Below, piece after piece: positions 1 to 5,493 of a stretch of DNA of 22,079 bases (positions are counted from its first letter, which is position 1; each line of letters starts with the position of its first letter). The notes under the pieces were generated by a model. It saw nothing but the letters and a program-made list of their open reading frames with translations, did not search any database and was not told the origin of the DNA. A program made the position numbers and the translations under genes. Source of the DNA: a virus; the IMG/VR virus record IMGVR_UViG_3300021375_000185, positions 1 through 22,079 of that record. The stretch is one strand, 5' to 3'.

Positions 1-243
1 TCTTGGCTCCTTAGTGTCCCAAAGATCCTCGTGTGGTCTAGCGGCCCTTCTTTTCTGGGAGGAATCTACACCGTACTGAAGTCGGTGTCCGATCTCATAT
101 TGGGCCTTAGTGGGCTCCGGTAGCCCTAAGTGGGACCACACGAGGAACAGGAAGTTGCGGAAGTCCTCAAAGGCAGGATGCACCTCTTCGGGCATGGTGG
201 ATAGCCAATGAGGACCACCGTCAACAAACTCTGGTTTAAGCAT
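1..243 (-). CDS. Terminase large subunit (T7 gp19-like DNA maturase B), N-terminal fragment
   Basis: This is the first 81 codons of the packaging motor ATPase/nuclease, open at the window's left edge with no stop codon. It starts at ATG 243-241 and reads MLKPEFVDGGPHWLSTMPEE, then FEDFRNFLFLVWSHLGLPEP and TKAQYEIGHRLQ. The FxxFLFxxWxxLxLPxPTxxQ pattern is the pre-ATPase N-terminus of the T7 gp19 family, which in T7 is 586 residues. The Walker A motif would lie just beyond the window. The gene overlaps the TerS stop by 8 bases and has only a weak Shine-Dalgarno (GAG), so translational coupling to TerS is likely. TerS followed directly by TerL, downstream of lysis genes, is the T7 gene 18-19 arrangement. 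The family assignment rests on the N-terminal pattern and gene position only. Confidence 0.85.
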   Translation of the reverse strand, partial: MLKPEFVDGGPHWLSTMPEEVHPAFEDFRNFLFLVWSHLGLPEPTKAQYEIGHRLQYGVDSSQKRRAARPHEDLWDTKEPR

Positions 244-460
244 CTGAACTCGTAGCAAAAGGCATCATGGTCTTGTACTTCTCAAGACTAGCAGAAATCT
301 GCCGAGCCATTGGTAAATCTTTTGCGTCATCAGGAGGCGGAAAGGCCTTCAAGAAGTTAACGCAAGCGCTGACCATTGCGGGTTGTAGTTCTTCGTCCGT
401 AGCCACAATAGCCAACAAACGATTACCTAGAGCATCACGCAGTTTTGCGCTAGTAGACAT
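236..460 (-). CDS. Terminase small subunit (T7 gp18-like DNA maturase A)
   Basis: A 74-residue protein, slightly shorter than T7 gp18 (89). It starts MSTSAKLRDALGNRLLAIVA, a helical stretch typical of small maturases in T7-like phages of marine hosts, followed by a second helix around VSACVNFLKAFPPP. It would bind concatemer DNA and present it to TerL. It is preceded by an unusually long Shine-Dalgarno (see the separate entry) that overlaps the stop codon of the upstream oxygenase gene, and its own TAA is overlapped by the TerL start. Adjacency to TerL is the strongest argument. The sequence has no motif that would prove the function alone. Confidence 0.8.
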   Translation of the reverse strand: MSTSAKLRDALGNRLLAIVATDEELQPAMVSACVNFLKAFPPPDDAKDLPMARQISASLEKYKTMMPFATSSDA

Positions 461-472
461 TGATCACCTCCC
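461..472 (-). promoter_or_regulatory. Extended Shine-Dalgarno for TerS
   Basis: On the minus strand the bases are GGGAGGTGATCA followed directly by the TerS ATG. The core GGAGGTGATC is a 10-base perfect complement of the conserved 3' end of bacterial 16S rRNA. This is much longer than the 4-6 base sites ahead of the other genes here. It overlaps the TGA stop of the oxygenase gene (464-466), which ties TerS initiation to termination of that gene. Confidence 0.75.
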
Positions 473-880
473 TTCCTTAAAAAACATAAGCAATACACGA
501 CGGTCTCCTGTATGTGGATTCACTTTGTGCTTAACGTCACTGCTGTATATTAAAAGGTCTCCTGCTTTCTTGATTGGTTGGTCGTCATAAAAGAAGAACT
601 CTCCCCCTTCAAAGTCTGATGGATCTGACAGCAACATGGTGGCTGTATGTGTACACCACGTCATGTGCTGGTTGTTCCCTGTGTCTGTGTGCCAGTCGTG
701 ACCATTGGGGTTCTGCTCGACCACACAGTACGCTGGGTACATTGAGGACACGTCTGCATACTCTTTGACGAGATCTACAAGCTTAGAGATCTCAGGTTCC
801 GCATAGTCCCGTGGTCCTACGCCCTTGGGGAACTTACGAAGCTCTTGTTCACTGAGAGCATCGTGCAGGATAATGATCAT
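464..880 (-). CDS. 2-oxoglutarate/Fe(II)-dependent oxygenase, prolyl 4-hydroxylase-like
   Basis: A 138-residue single-domain enzyme. The 2-His-1-carboxylate iron triad is visible as H64-x-D66 (HDWHTD) and H118 (DVKHKV), with R127/R128 (TGDRR) as the likely 2-oxoglutarate anchor. FEGGEFFFYDD before the second half is typical of the prolyl-4-hydroxylase-like branch. It covers the double-stranded beta-helix core with a short N-terminal lead. Such enzymes use O2 and 2-oxoglutarate to hydroxylate a protein, nucleic acid or small substrate; the substrate here is unknown. It lies between the lysis genes and the terminase. Its ATG has a poor Shine-Dalgarno and sits 2 bases after the preceding stop, so coupling is likely. 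Oxygenases of this class recur in marine phages. The collagen-like fibres about 3 kb upstream in the same orientation are a possible substrate (see findings). Confidence 0.85.
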   Translation of the reverse strand: MIIILHDALSEQELRKFPKGVGPRDYAEPEISKLVDLVKEYADVSSMYPAYCVVEQNPNGHDWHTDTGNNQHMTWCTHTATMLLSDPSDFEGGEFFFYDDQPIKKAGDLLIYSSDVKHKVNPHTGDRRVLLMFFKEGR

Positions 881-882
881 AC

Positions 883-1098
883 TTAGGTGGGAGTTTTCTT
901 AATTTCAAAGAAGGGGAACTCGGAGCAATCGGCATACCAAGCGGTTATCTCTTTTGTCTTAAGCCTGTGGTTCATCATCTGGTGTACTATTTGGTATGGT
1001 GGACACTCAGAAACTTCTGTTGCGTTTGCGTCATAAGAACCATCTGGCAATGTGATTACCAAAAGAAACAACATCTTCGTTAGTACACCCAGCTCCAT
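883..1098 (-). CDS. Small exported or membrane-anchored protein of unknown function
   Basis: A 71-residue protein with a hydrophobic N-terminal stretch (LTKMLFLLVITLP, about residues 6-18) followed by a polar domain with two cysteines (SECPPY and ADCSEF). The N-terminus could be a signal peptide or anchor. I see no lipobox, so it is not an obvious outer-membrane spanin. A good Shine-Dalgarno (AAGGAG, 8 bases upstream) supports the start. It follows a membrane-anchored coiled-coil gene and a holin candidate, so a role in lysis is plausible but unproven. I do not recognise a named family. Confidence 0.65.
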   Translation of the reverse strand: MELGVLTKMLFLLVITLPDGSYDANATEVSECPPYQIVHQMMNHRLKTKEITAWYADCSEFPFFEIKKTPT

Positions 1099-1110
1099 CG
1101 CTAAAGCTCC

Positions 1111-1413
1111 TTATGAACATAGTTTTTTACGCATGTACTCAATGTCTTTAAGTATGGACGCCGTCTCTCTTGCGCGGCTTTCCATAACCTTTGGATCTAA
1201 AAGTGAAGACAATACCCCAAGACGTTGTGACATAACTTCGTTTGTACTGTGCATTTTGTCTGTACATGAGTCAAGAGCCCTAAGTCTTTGTTCTATGTCC
1301 TGAAGCTGTTCTATAACGCCCTTTAGTTTGGTCTGTACAATTACAGCTGCTGATACCACAGACACCAACATACCGCCCACAGTGAGCATAGTTCTAAGGT
1401 CTAGGCCCTCCAT
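1111..1413 (-). CDS. Membrane-anchored coiled-coil protein, possible lysis accessory (inner-spanin-like topology)
   Basis: A 100-residue protein: one transmembrane segment (MLTVGGMLVSVVSAAVIV, about residues 9-26) followed by an extended heptad-like helix (KLKGVIEQLQDIEQRLRALD and onward to about residue 95) with a charged C-terminus. This is the topology of an Rz-type i-spanin or of XhlA-like lysis proteins; sequence alone does not separate them. T7 encodes Rz (gp18.5) in the same general place, close to the terminase genes. The start overlaps the end of the holin candidate by 20 bases, and AAGGAG lies about 11 bases upstream. Confidence 0.65.
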   Translation of the reverse strand: MEGLDLRTMLTVGGMLVSVVSAAVIVQTKLKGVIEQLQDIEQRLRALDSCTDKMHSTNEVMSQRLGVLSSLLDPKVMESRARETASILKDIEYMRKKLCS

Positions 1414-1555
1414 TGGATTTTATCTCCTTGATTGTTTGGTATATCCTTAAAGCAAGCCAGATGACAGATAGAAAACTAGCGACCGCCGGTAAGATCTCAA
1501 TGAACGTCCCAGCGGCCACTGCTATAGCAGACCAATCAATTATAGAGCGGTTCAC
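1394..1555 (-). CDS. Small membrane protein with GTG start, putative holin
   Basis: A 53-residue reading frame read by hand: GTG at 1555-1553, stop TAG at 1396-1394. The protein has a hydrophobic stretch from about residue 10 to 37 (WSAIAVAAG and then ILPAVASFLSVIWLALRIY) and a short basic C-terminus (TIKEIKSNGGPRP). Size and layout fit a small class II/III holin, comparable to T7 gp17.5 (67 residues, between fibre and terminase genes). AAGGAA lies 7 bases before the GTG, the GTG comes 2 bases after the stop of the 90-residue gene, and the 3' end overlaps the coiled-coil gene; all this fits the local packing. Alternative: a small membrane protein with no lysis role. Confidence 0.6.
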   Translation of the reverse strand: MNRSIIDWSAIAVAAGTFIEILPAVASFLSVIWLALRIYQTIKEIKSNGGPRP

Positions 1556-1557
1556 TT

Positions 1558-1830
1558 CTAGGTTCCTTGGTACTCACCAATACGGATAACAGCAGTGCCT
1601 GTGCCTGCGTACCCAACCTTGTAGTAAGTGTTCTCTGGATCTGTACCTACCTCCTCCGTTGGAGCTGTGAAGGTGTCTACATCAAAGAAGGTTACGTTGT
1701 CTGGACTACGCTTAACGGTAACAGTACCCGTGAAGGTTCCTGAGATCGATAAGTTAAAAGAGCCAGCTGTCAGAAGAACAGCTGTTGTCTCTTGTCCGTC
1801 TGTTAGAGACGCTTGAACTCGTGTGGACAT
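1558..1830 (-). CDS. Small beta-rich protein, probable virion or fibre-associated component
   Basis: A 90-residue protein without cysteine, Thr/Val/Gly-rich and predicted mostly beta strand (SFNLSISGTFTGTVTVKRSP, DNVTFFDVDTF, then ENTYYKVGYAGTGTAVIRI). It resembles small one-domain beta-sandwich proteins often found beside tail-fibre genes in marine phages, but I cannot name a family. AAAGGAG sits upstream of the ATG. Position between the fibre genes and the lysis genes suggests a fibre tip, decoration or assembly role; this is inference from context. Confidence 0.65.
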   Translation of the reverse strand: MSTRVQASLTDGQETTAVLLTAGSFNLSISGTFTGTVTVKRSPDNVTFFDVDTFTAPTEEVGTDPENTYYKVGYAGTGTAVIRIGEYQGT

Positions 1831-1842
1831 TCTTAGGCTCCT

Positions 1843-2079
1843 TTAATAACTTAGGCCAGCAGTGATTGCTGCGCTTATGGGTTCCATGTCTTCAGTAGTC
1901 CAATAGCTTTTACCCACCATCAACTGCAAGTGACCGACACAGGTATCAATGGACTCCTGCTTTTCCTCTGCCGTGCAGTCAGCCATCTTAGTTCCAGCCA
2001 CGATTTTATTGATGCGGTTGGCGACGGTGACCATAGCGGCGTAGTTGACGGCAATTTCTTCAGATGTGATTTCACTCAT
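1843..2079 (-). CDS. Small hypothetical acidic helical protein downstream of fibre genes
   Basis: A 78-residue acidic protein, mostly helical (EEIAVNYAAMVTVANRINKI, then EEKQESIDTCVGHLQLMVG and KSYWTTEDMEPI). The HLQLMVGKSYWTTEDM ending recalls small proteins encoded after fibre genes in other marine phages, which are also uncharacterised. It sits five bases downstream of the S74 adhesin stop and just ahead of the 90-residue beta protein. No transmembrane segment is seen. A fibre chaperone or adaptor is possible; nothing in the sequence proves it. Confidence 0.6.
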   Translation of the reverse strand: MSEITSEEIAVNYAAMVTVANRINKIVAGTKMADCTAEEKQESIDTCVGHLQLMVGKSYWTTEDMEPISAAITAGLSY

Positions 2080-2084
2080 GTTAC

Positions 2085-3254
2085 TTAACCTTTCAACGCT
2101 GCTACTTCAGCTTTAAGCTCATCGATCTGTGCTGACAATTCTTGGATAGCTTTGACAGCGATAGGAAGAAGCTGGGCAGGTGCTACCTCTAAGCGCTCTG
2201 GGTTGGTACGCAGAACACTGCTAACCCACTCAGCATCGTTAGCATCCTCGACAGCCATCATCTCTTGAGCAATAAACCCAAAGTCTTTCTTGTCTGTGAC
2301 AGCACCATCACGCATCTGCCAGACGAACTCAACTGGGCGGACCTGCTGAATATAGTCTAGGCCAAGGCTTAGGTCTTGGATTTCGTCCTTATCCCTAGCA
2401 TCTGACAGTGCAGAGATGCTCGTTTGCTGGCAGCGTAAAGTAGTGACAGAAGAACTGCCAAGTGTAATCTCGTTATCTACATCAACCGCTGAAGGTGTTG
2501 CATCCCGGCCAAGCAGGGTATTATTTGACCCTGTGGTCAGCGTATTGCCCGCGTTAAATCCGACGCAAGTATTCACCTGACCACTACTTATATCATTGCC
2601 TGAGACATAGCCGATGCAGACGTTGGAATCAGCGTCAACTATATCCTGGCCCGCGTTTCGTCCTATCAATACGTTGTTCGAGCCGCCTTCTAAATCCTGG
2701 CCCGCGAAATAGCCGATTCCGACGTTGTAACTTCCGTCGTCCAAATTTGTCAAAGTCGCATAACCGCCAACCGCCACATTGGCGACCCCAGACACACACG
2801 CTGTTAGAATATTCCGACCGCCGACCGCGACGTTATAATTGCCTGAGACATTGGCTCCGAGGGCTGCATAGCCATAGGCACAGTTGTAGATTCCAGTTGT
2901 GTTCGCGTCTAAAGCAAACGCGCCAAAGCCTTGATTTTGCCCGGCATTATTGACCTCAAGGGCGTTATACCCGACCGCCGTCGAGTTGGCCGCGTTCGTA
3001 TTACTTTGCATTGCTTGGTTGCCGACCGCAGTATTGCGAGGGCCTGTGGTGTTTTCTTTGAGAGCAGACACCCCGATTGCCGTTGTGGAGACAGCAGTCG
3101 AATCCTCAAGCGCGCTGGTGCCAATGCCCAGGCTGCTGGCTGCAGAACTGTGACGAATGTCTAGGTCACTGGTGCCTTCTAGGTTTTTATCCGTTAGTGT
3201 TTGTTCGATCATTTCGGAAGTGACTTGAGTTCCGAAGACTCCTGAGAATGTCAT
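2085..3254 (-). CDS. Adhesin-like tail fibre with C-terminal S74 intramolecular chaperone
   Basis: A 389-residue protein. Residues about 41-262 are a run of degenerate repeats of roughly 20-25 residues built on NTAVGxxAL / NVAVGG / NVLIGRNAG, the pattern of trimeric beta-solenoid heads in adhesins and phage fibres. Residues 284-389 are a Peptidase_S74-type chaperone: the Ser-Lys dyad fits S284 and K289 in SDARDK, followed by GLDYIQQVRPVEFVW, DFGFIAQEM and a C-terminal coiled coil (AIQELSAQIDELKAEVAALK). In this family the chaperone trimerises, folds the fibre, then cuts itself off before the serine. There is no T7-type anchor at the N-terminus, so it probably attaches through another fibre or tail protein. 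It lies after the two anchored fibres; the start has AAAGGA upstream. Confidence 0.85.
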   Translation of the reverse strand: MTFSGVFGTQVTSEMIEQTLTDKNLEGTSDLDIRHSSAASSLGIGTSALEDSTAVSTTAIGVSALKENTTGPRNTAVGNQAMQSNTNAANSTAVGYNALEVNNAGQNQGFGAFALDANTTGIYNCAYGYAALGANVSGNYNVAVGGRNILTACVSGVANVAVGGYATLTNLDDGSYNVGIGYFAGQDLEGGSNNVLIGRNAGQDIVDADSNVCIGYVSGNDISSGQVNTCVGFNAGNTLTTGSNNTLLGRDATPSAVDVDNEITLGSSSVTTLRCQQTSISALSDARDKDEIQDLSLGLDYIQQVRPVEFVWQMRDGAVTDKKDFGFIAQEMMAVEDANDAEWVSSVLRTNPERLEVAPAQLLPIAVKAIQELSAQIDELKAEVAALKG

Positions 3255-3319
3255 GGTTTTATGTCCTTTAGACTTAGGGGTTTACAATAGTGACTGTTGC
3301 TGTGGTTTTGTTAAATACC
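3255..3319 (-). promoter_or_regulatory. 65-base gap before the S74 adhesin; possible phage promoter
   Basis: One of only three gaps of more than about 20 bases in the window. It contains AAAGGA as the ribosome site for the downstream gene. It also contains AACAGTCACTATTG (3298-3285 on the minus strand), whose TCACTAT core and following G align with the T7 RNA polymerase promoter consensus. No hairpin is visible. A promoter for the receptor-binding gene is possible, but one partial match is weak evidence. Confidence 0.25.
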
Positions 3320-4573
3320 TTATGGACCATCACCACCGGGATCATCGACTGACATTGTTTTAGTCAACGTCAAAGTTAGTGTTGAACCTGTTATAGAACC
3401 CGACAAAGAAACACTAAGAACTGGCGCAACGGTTCCGCTGGTGGTGGTGTTATTGATTGTCACAGCGGTGACACCGTTTGGTACTGCCCAAGTGAATGAA
3501 CCATCACCATCAGATCGTAGAAATTGTGATGTTGTGCCGTTGCCTGTGACGTTTAGCTGAGTAGCACCTACTGAGTTGTCGACGATGATACTGGTGCCAT
3601 CAGCACCATCAGCGCCATCAGCACCATCAGCGCCATCAGCACCATCAGCACCATCAGCACCAGCAGGGCCTGTTGGGCCTGTTGGGCCTGTTGGGCCTGT
3701 AGGACCAGTAGCGCCTGTAGCACCAGTAGGACCAGTAGAACCCGCAGGGCCTGTTGGACCAGCAGGGCCAGCAACACCAGTAGCACCTGTAGGTCCAAAA
3801 GCACCTGTAGAGGCTATTGATATTGTATGAACAACAGCTTCAACATTATCAGTACCAGGCGGTGGGTCGCTATCAAACGTCAGCGTAGTTCCTGAAACCT
3901 CATAGGTGTCTTTGTTCTGATAGACGCCATTAACGAAGATATTAGTTAAGCTTTTAGACGTAGGTGTTGATGTCAGTGTGAATACTGTCGTGTTGCCATC
4001 AGCTGAAAACGTATCAATAGACGACGTTCCTGGAGCGTTGTAGTACGACATGACCTGTATGTTATCAGTACCAGGCGGCGGGTATTCATCGAACGTGATG
4101 GTCTGTCCGTTGATTGCGTATTTGCTTTTCTGTTGGTACACACCGCTCACAAAGACGTTCGTGTTCTCTGCGCTAAGAGGTGTCGTGCTTAGACCAAAAG
4201 ATATGGTGCTGCCATCAGCTGAGAACGTATCAACCGTAGCTGAAGACACCCGATCAACAACATTGTCCAAAGACTCTTGGGCCAGATAGAACGCTTGTAA
4301 GCTGTCTGTATCAAGCGTCTCTTCGCTTAAGATACCGCCAGTCTGATAGTCAATAAGACGCTGTCCGGGCGACGTGTGTCGCTCGATAGAAACAAAAGCT
4401 CCAGCAGTTGGCACAGATGAAAGCTGGATGCGGCTGTCGTTTATCCAGACAACTGATTCATCAAGAAAATCGTCAACATAAACTTTGACGTGGCTTTGAG
4501 ACAAGTAGGAAAACGAAACGTCAAAGAGGTCCGTAGATCCTGTTGCTGTGTAAGTATCTTTAGCATATGCCAA
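3320..4573 (-). CDS. Tail fibre 2: T7-type anchor, duplicated beta module, collagen-like shaft (TTG start)
   Basis: 417 residues. Residues 1-105 match the T7 gp17-type N-terminal anchor ([20 protein letters not shown], ending [14 protein letters not shown] and [12 protein letters not shown]) that joins the fibre to the tail. Residues 115-174 and 187-246 are two copies of a 60-residue module (DTFSADG, then NxFVxGVYQ, ending PPPGTDN). Residues 260-325 are 22 unbroken Gly-X-Y triplets: 15 mixed triplets, ten of them Gly-Pro-Thr or Gly-Pro-Ala, then seven Gly-Ala-Asp. The last 90 residues contain [20 protein letters not shown], typical of phage fibre distal parts. The start codon is TTG (4573-4571), 8 bases after AGGAG; no ATG fits this frame nearby. 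It is a paralogue of the adjacent fibre 1 in the anchor and shaft. No lyase motif is visible. Confidence 0.85.
   Translation of the reverse strand: MAYAKDTYTATGSTDLFDVSFSYLSQSHVKVYVDDFLDESVVWINDSRIQLSSVPTAGAFVSIERHTSPGQRLIDYQTGGILSEETLDTDSLQAFYLAQESLDNVVDRVSSATVDTFSADGSTISFGLSTTPLSAENTNVFVSGVYQQKSKYAINGQTITFDEYPPPGTDNIQVMSYYNAPGTSSIDTFSADGNTTVFTLTSTPTSKSLTNIFVNGVYQNKDTYEVSGTTLTFDSDPPPGTDNVEAVVHTISIASTGAFGPTGATGVAGPAGPTGPAGSTGPTGATGATGPTGPTGPTGPTGPAGADGADGADGADGADGADGADGTSIIVDNSVGATQLNVTGNGTTSQFLRSDGDGSFTWAVPNGVTAVTINNTTTSGTVAPVLSVSLSGSITGSTLTLTLTKTMSVDDPGGDGP
3599..3796 (-). repeat. Collagen-like Gly-X-Y repeat tract of fibre 2
   Basis: Twenty-two in-frame triplets with 9-base periodicity. 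The distal part is seven copies of Gly-Ala-Asp, seen on the plus strand as repeating caccatcag / cgccatcag. The near-identical DNA units could slip or recombine, and a related Gly-Ala-Asp tract occurs in fibre 1 at 4949-4984. Confidence 0.9.
3836..4231 (-). repeat. Tandem 60-residue beta modules in fibre 2
   Basis: Two copies, at 4231-4052 and 4015-3836, separated by 12 codons. Both begin DTFSADG and end PPPGTDN plus a few residues. Some DNA is identical between copies, for example ttatcagtaccaggcgg on the plus strand in each, so this looks like an internal duplication that has since diverged. Confidence 0.8.
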
Positions 4574-4576
4574 TGC

Positions 4577-5488
4577 TTAAACTCCTATTGCAAACCAAAG
4601 CAGGCCGTCAGCTGCCGAGTCCCACGTTATATCGAAGTGGTCTAAGCTGGTCGCGTAGTCCGTATTAACCGTAATGTTCTGATAGTTAGCGCCGTTTCGC
4701 ACCATAGAGAACTGGATTGAATACACAGCGCTGGTAAATGATGTTGGATAATTTATTTGCATTGCCGCCCCAGTGTCTGCTTTGTATCCCCATTGCATTA
4801 AGATACCACCGCCTAACTCTATGTAACCGTTTGCGGCTGCGCTTACAGCAGGGAAAGCTGCTTGTTTAACTCGTAGGGGCGTCATGCCTTTAGTGTTGTT
4901 TGTTCCTGCCTCTGCTTCAGATTGTGAGGCAATAACCGTAAAGACACCATCAGCACCATCAGCACCATCAGCGCCATCAGCACCATTAGTACCATTAGTA
5001 CCTGCTGGTCCAGTGGCACCTGTGAGGCCGGTAGGCCCTGTAGGCCCACGAGGTATCGTGAAGTTCAGGATAGCGTTTGCAGCAGTACCAGCGTTAACAA
5101 CAGAAGCGTTACCACCAGCTGCGCTTGTTGTCGTGGTTCCAACAGCAATAGATCCTTCCTCTGCGATGTCCCACACTTCCTGTGTCAGATAGAACGCTTG
5201 CAGGCTGTCGTTGTCTAAGATCTCTTCACTGAGAACCGCACCGCTCTGATAGTCCACAAGACGTGCTGTTTGAGACGTAGACCTAACTAGAAGAACAATG
5301 GCACTACTAGCTGGGGCTGTAGAGAACCTGATCTTCTGAGGGTCTGTGGTGAACGTGTAGTCGTCTGGGTTTGTCTTAGTGATACCATCGACCTTAACGA
5401 CCACATGAGACGCTTCGATGTAAGGGAACGTGATGACAAAGTCCGTCGTAGAACCGTCGCCTGTGTAGCTATCTTTTGCGTATGGCAT
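4577..5488 (-). CDS. Tail fibre 1: T7-type anchor, collagen-like shaft, gp53-like knob
   Basis: 303 residues. Residues 1-105 are the T7 gp17-type anchor (MPYAKDSYTGDGSTTDFVIT, then RLVDYQSGAVLSEE and [12 protein letters not shown]). Residues 148-180 are eleven Gly-X-Y triplets ending in four Gly-Ala-Asp. A hinge (EAEAGTNNTKGMTPLRVKQA) of the kind common in fibres comes next. Residues 219-303 (GYIELGGGILMQWGYK to the end) match the gp53-like/pyocin-knob C-terminal domain that often contacts the receptor. The gene starts 5 bases after the gp16-like gene, with GAGGAG upstream, in the position of T7 gene 17, but it is about half the length of T7 gp17 (553). Together with fibre 2 it gives the phage two fibres able to dock on the tail. 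Confidence 0.85.
   Translation of the reverse strand: MPYAKDSYTGDGSTTDFVITFPYIEASHVVVKVDGITKTNPDDYTFTTDPQKIRFSTAPASSAIVLLVRSTSQTARLVDYQSGAVLSEEILDNDSLQAFYLTQEVWDIAEEGSIAVGTTTTSAAGGNASVVNAGTAANAILNFTIPRGPTGPTGLTGATGPAGTNGTNGADGADGADGADGVFTVIASQSEAEAGTNNTKGMTPLRVKQAAFPAVSAAANGYIELGGGILMQWGYKADTGAAMQINYPTSFTSAVYSIQFSMVRNGANYQNITVNTDYATSLDHFDITWDSAADGLLWFAIGV
4949..5047 (-). repeat. Collagen-like Gly-X-Y repeat tract of fibre 1
   Basis: Eleven in-frame Gly-X-Y triplets, from Gly-Pro-Thr through Gly-Pro-Ala to four Gly-Ala-Asp, with 9-base DNA periodicity. It shares sequence units with the tract in fibre 2 about 1.3 kb away. Confidence 0.85.
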
Positions 5489-5493
5489 TAGTT

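Noticed and set aside
3254-3330. A +1 frame continuing past the fibre 2 stop (ending NKTTATVTIVNP), as for a programmed frameshift
   Set aside because: About 20 extra codons could be read, but I see no convincing slippery heptamer or downstream structure; the known T7 frameshift is in the capsid gene, not here.
3576-3830. Plus-strand frame rich in APS/VGP repeats
   Set aside because: It is the complement of the collagen-like Gly-X-Y repeats of fibre 2; periodic DNA keeps all frames open. The same holds for the Leu/Met-rich minus-strand frame over this tract.
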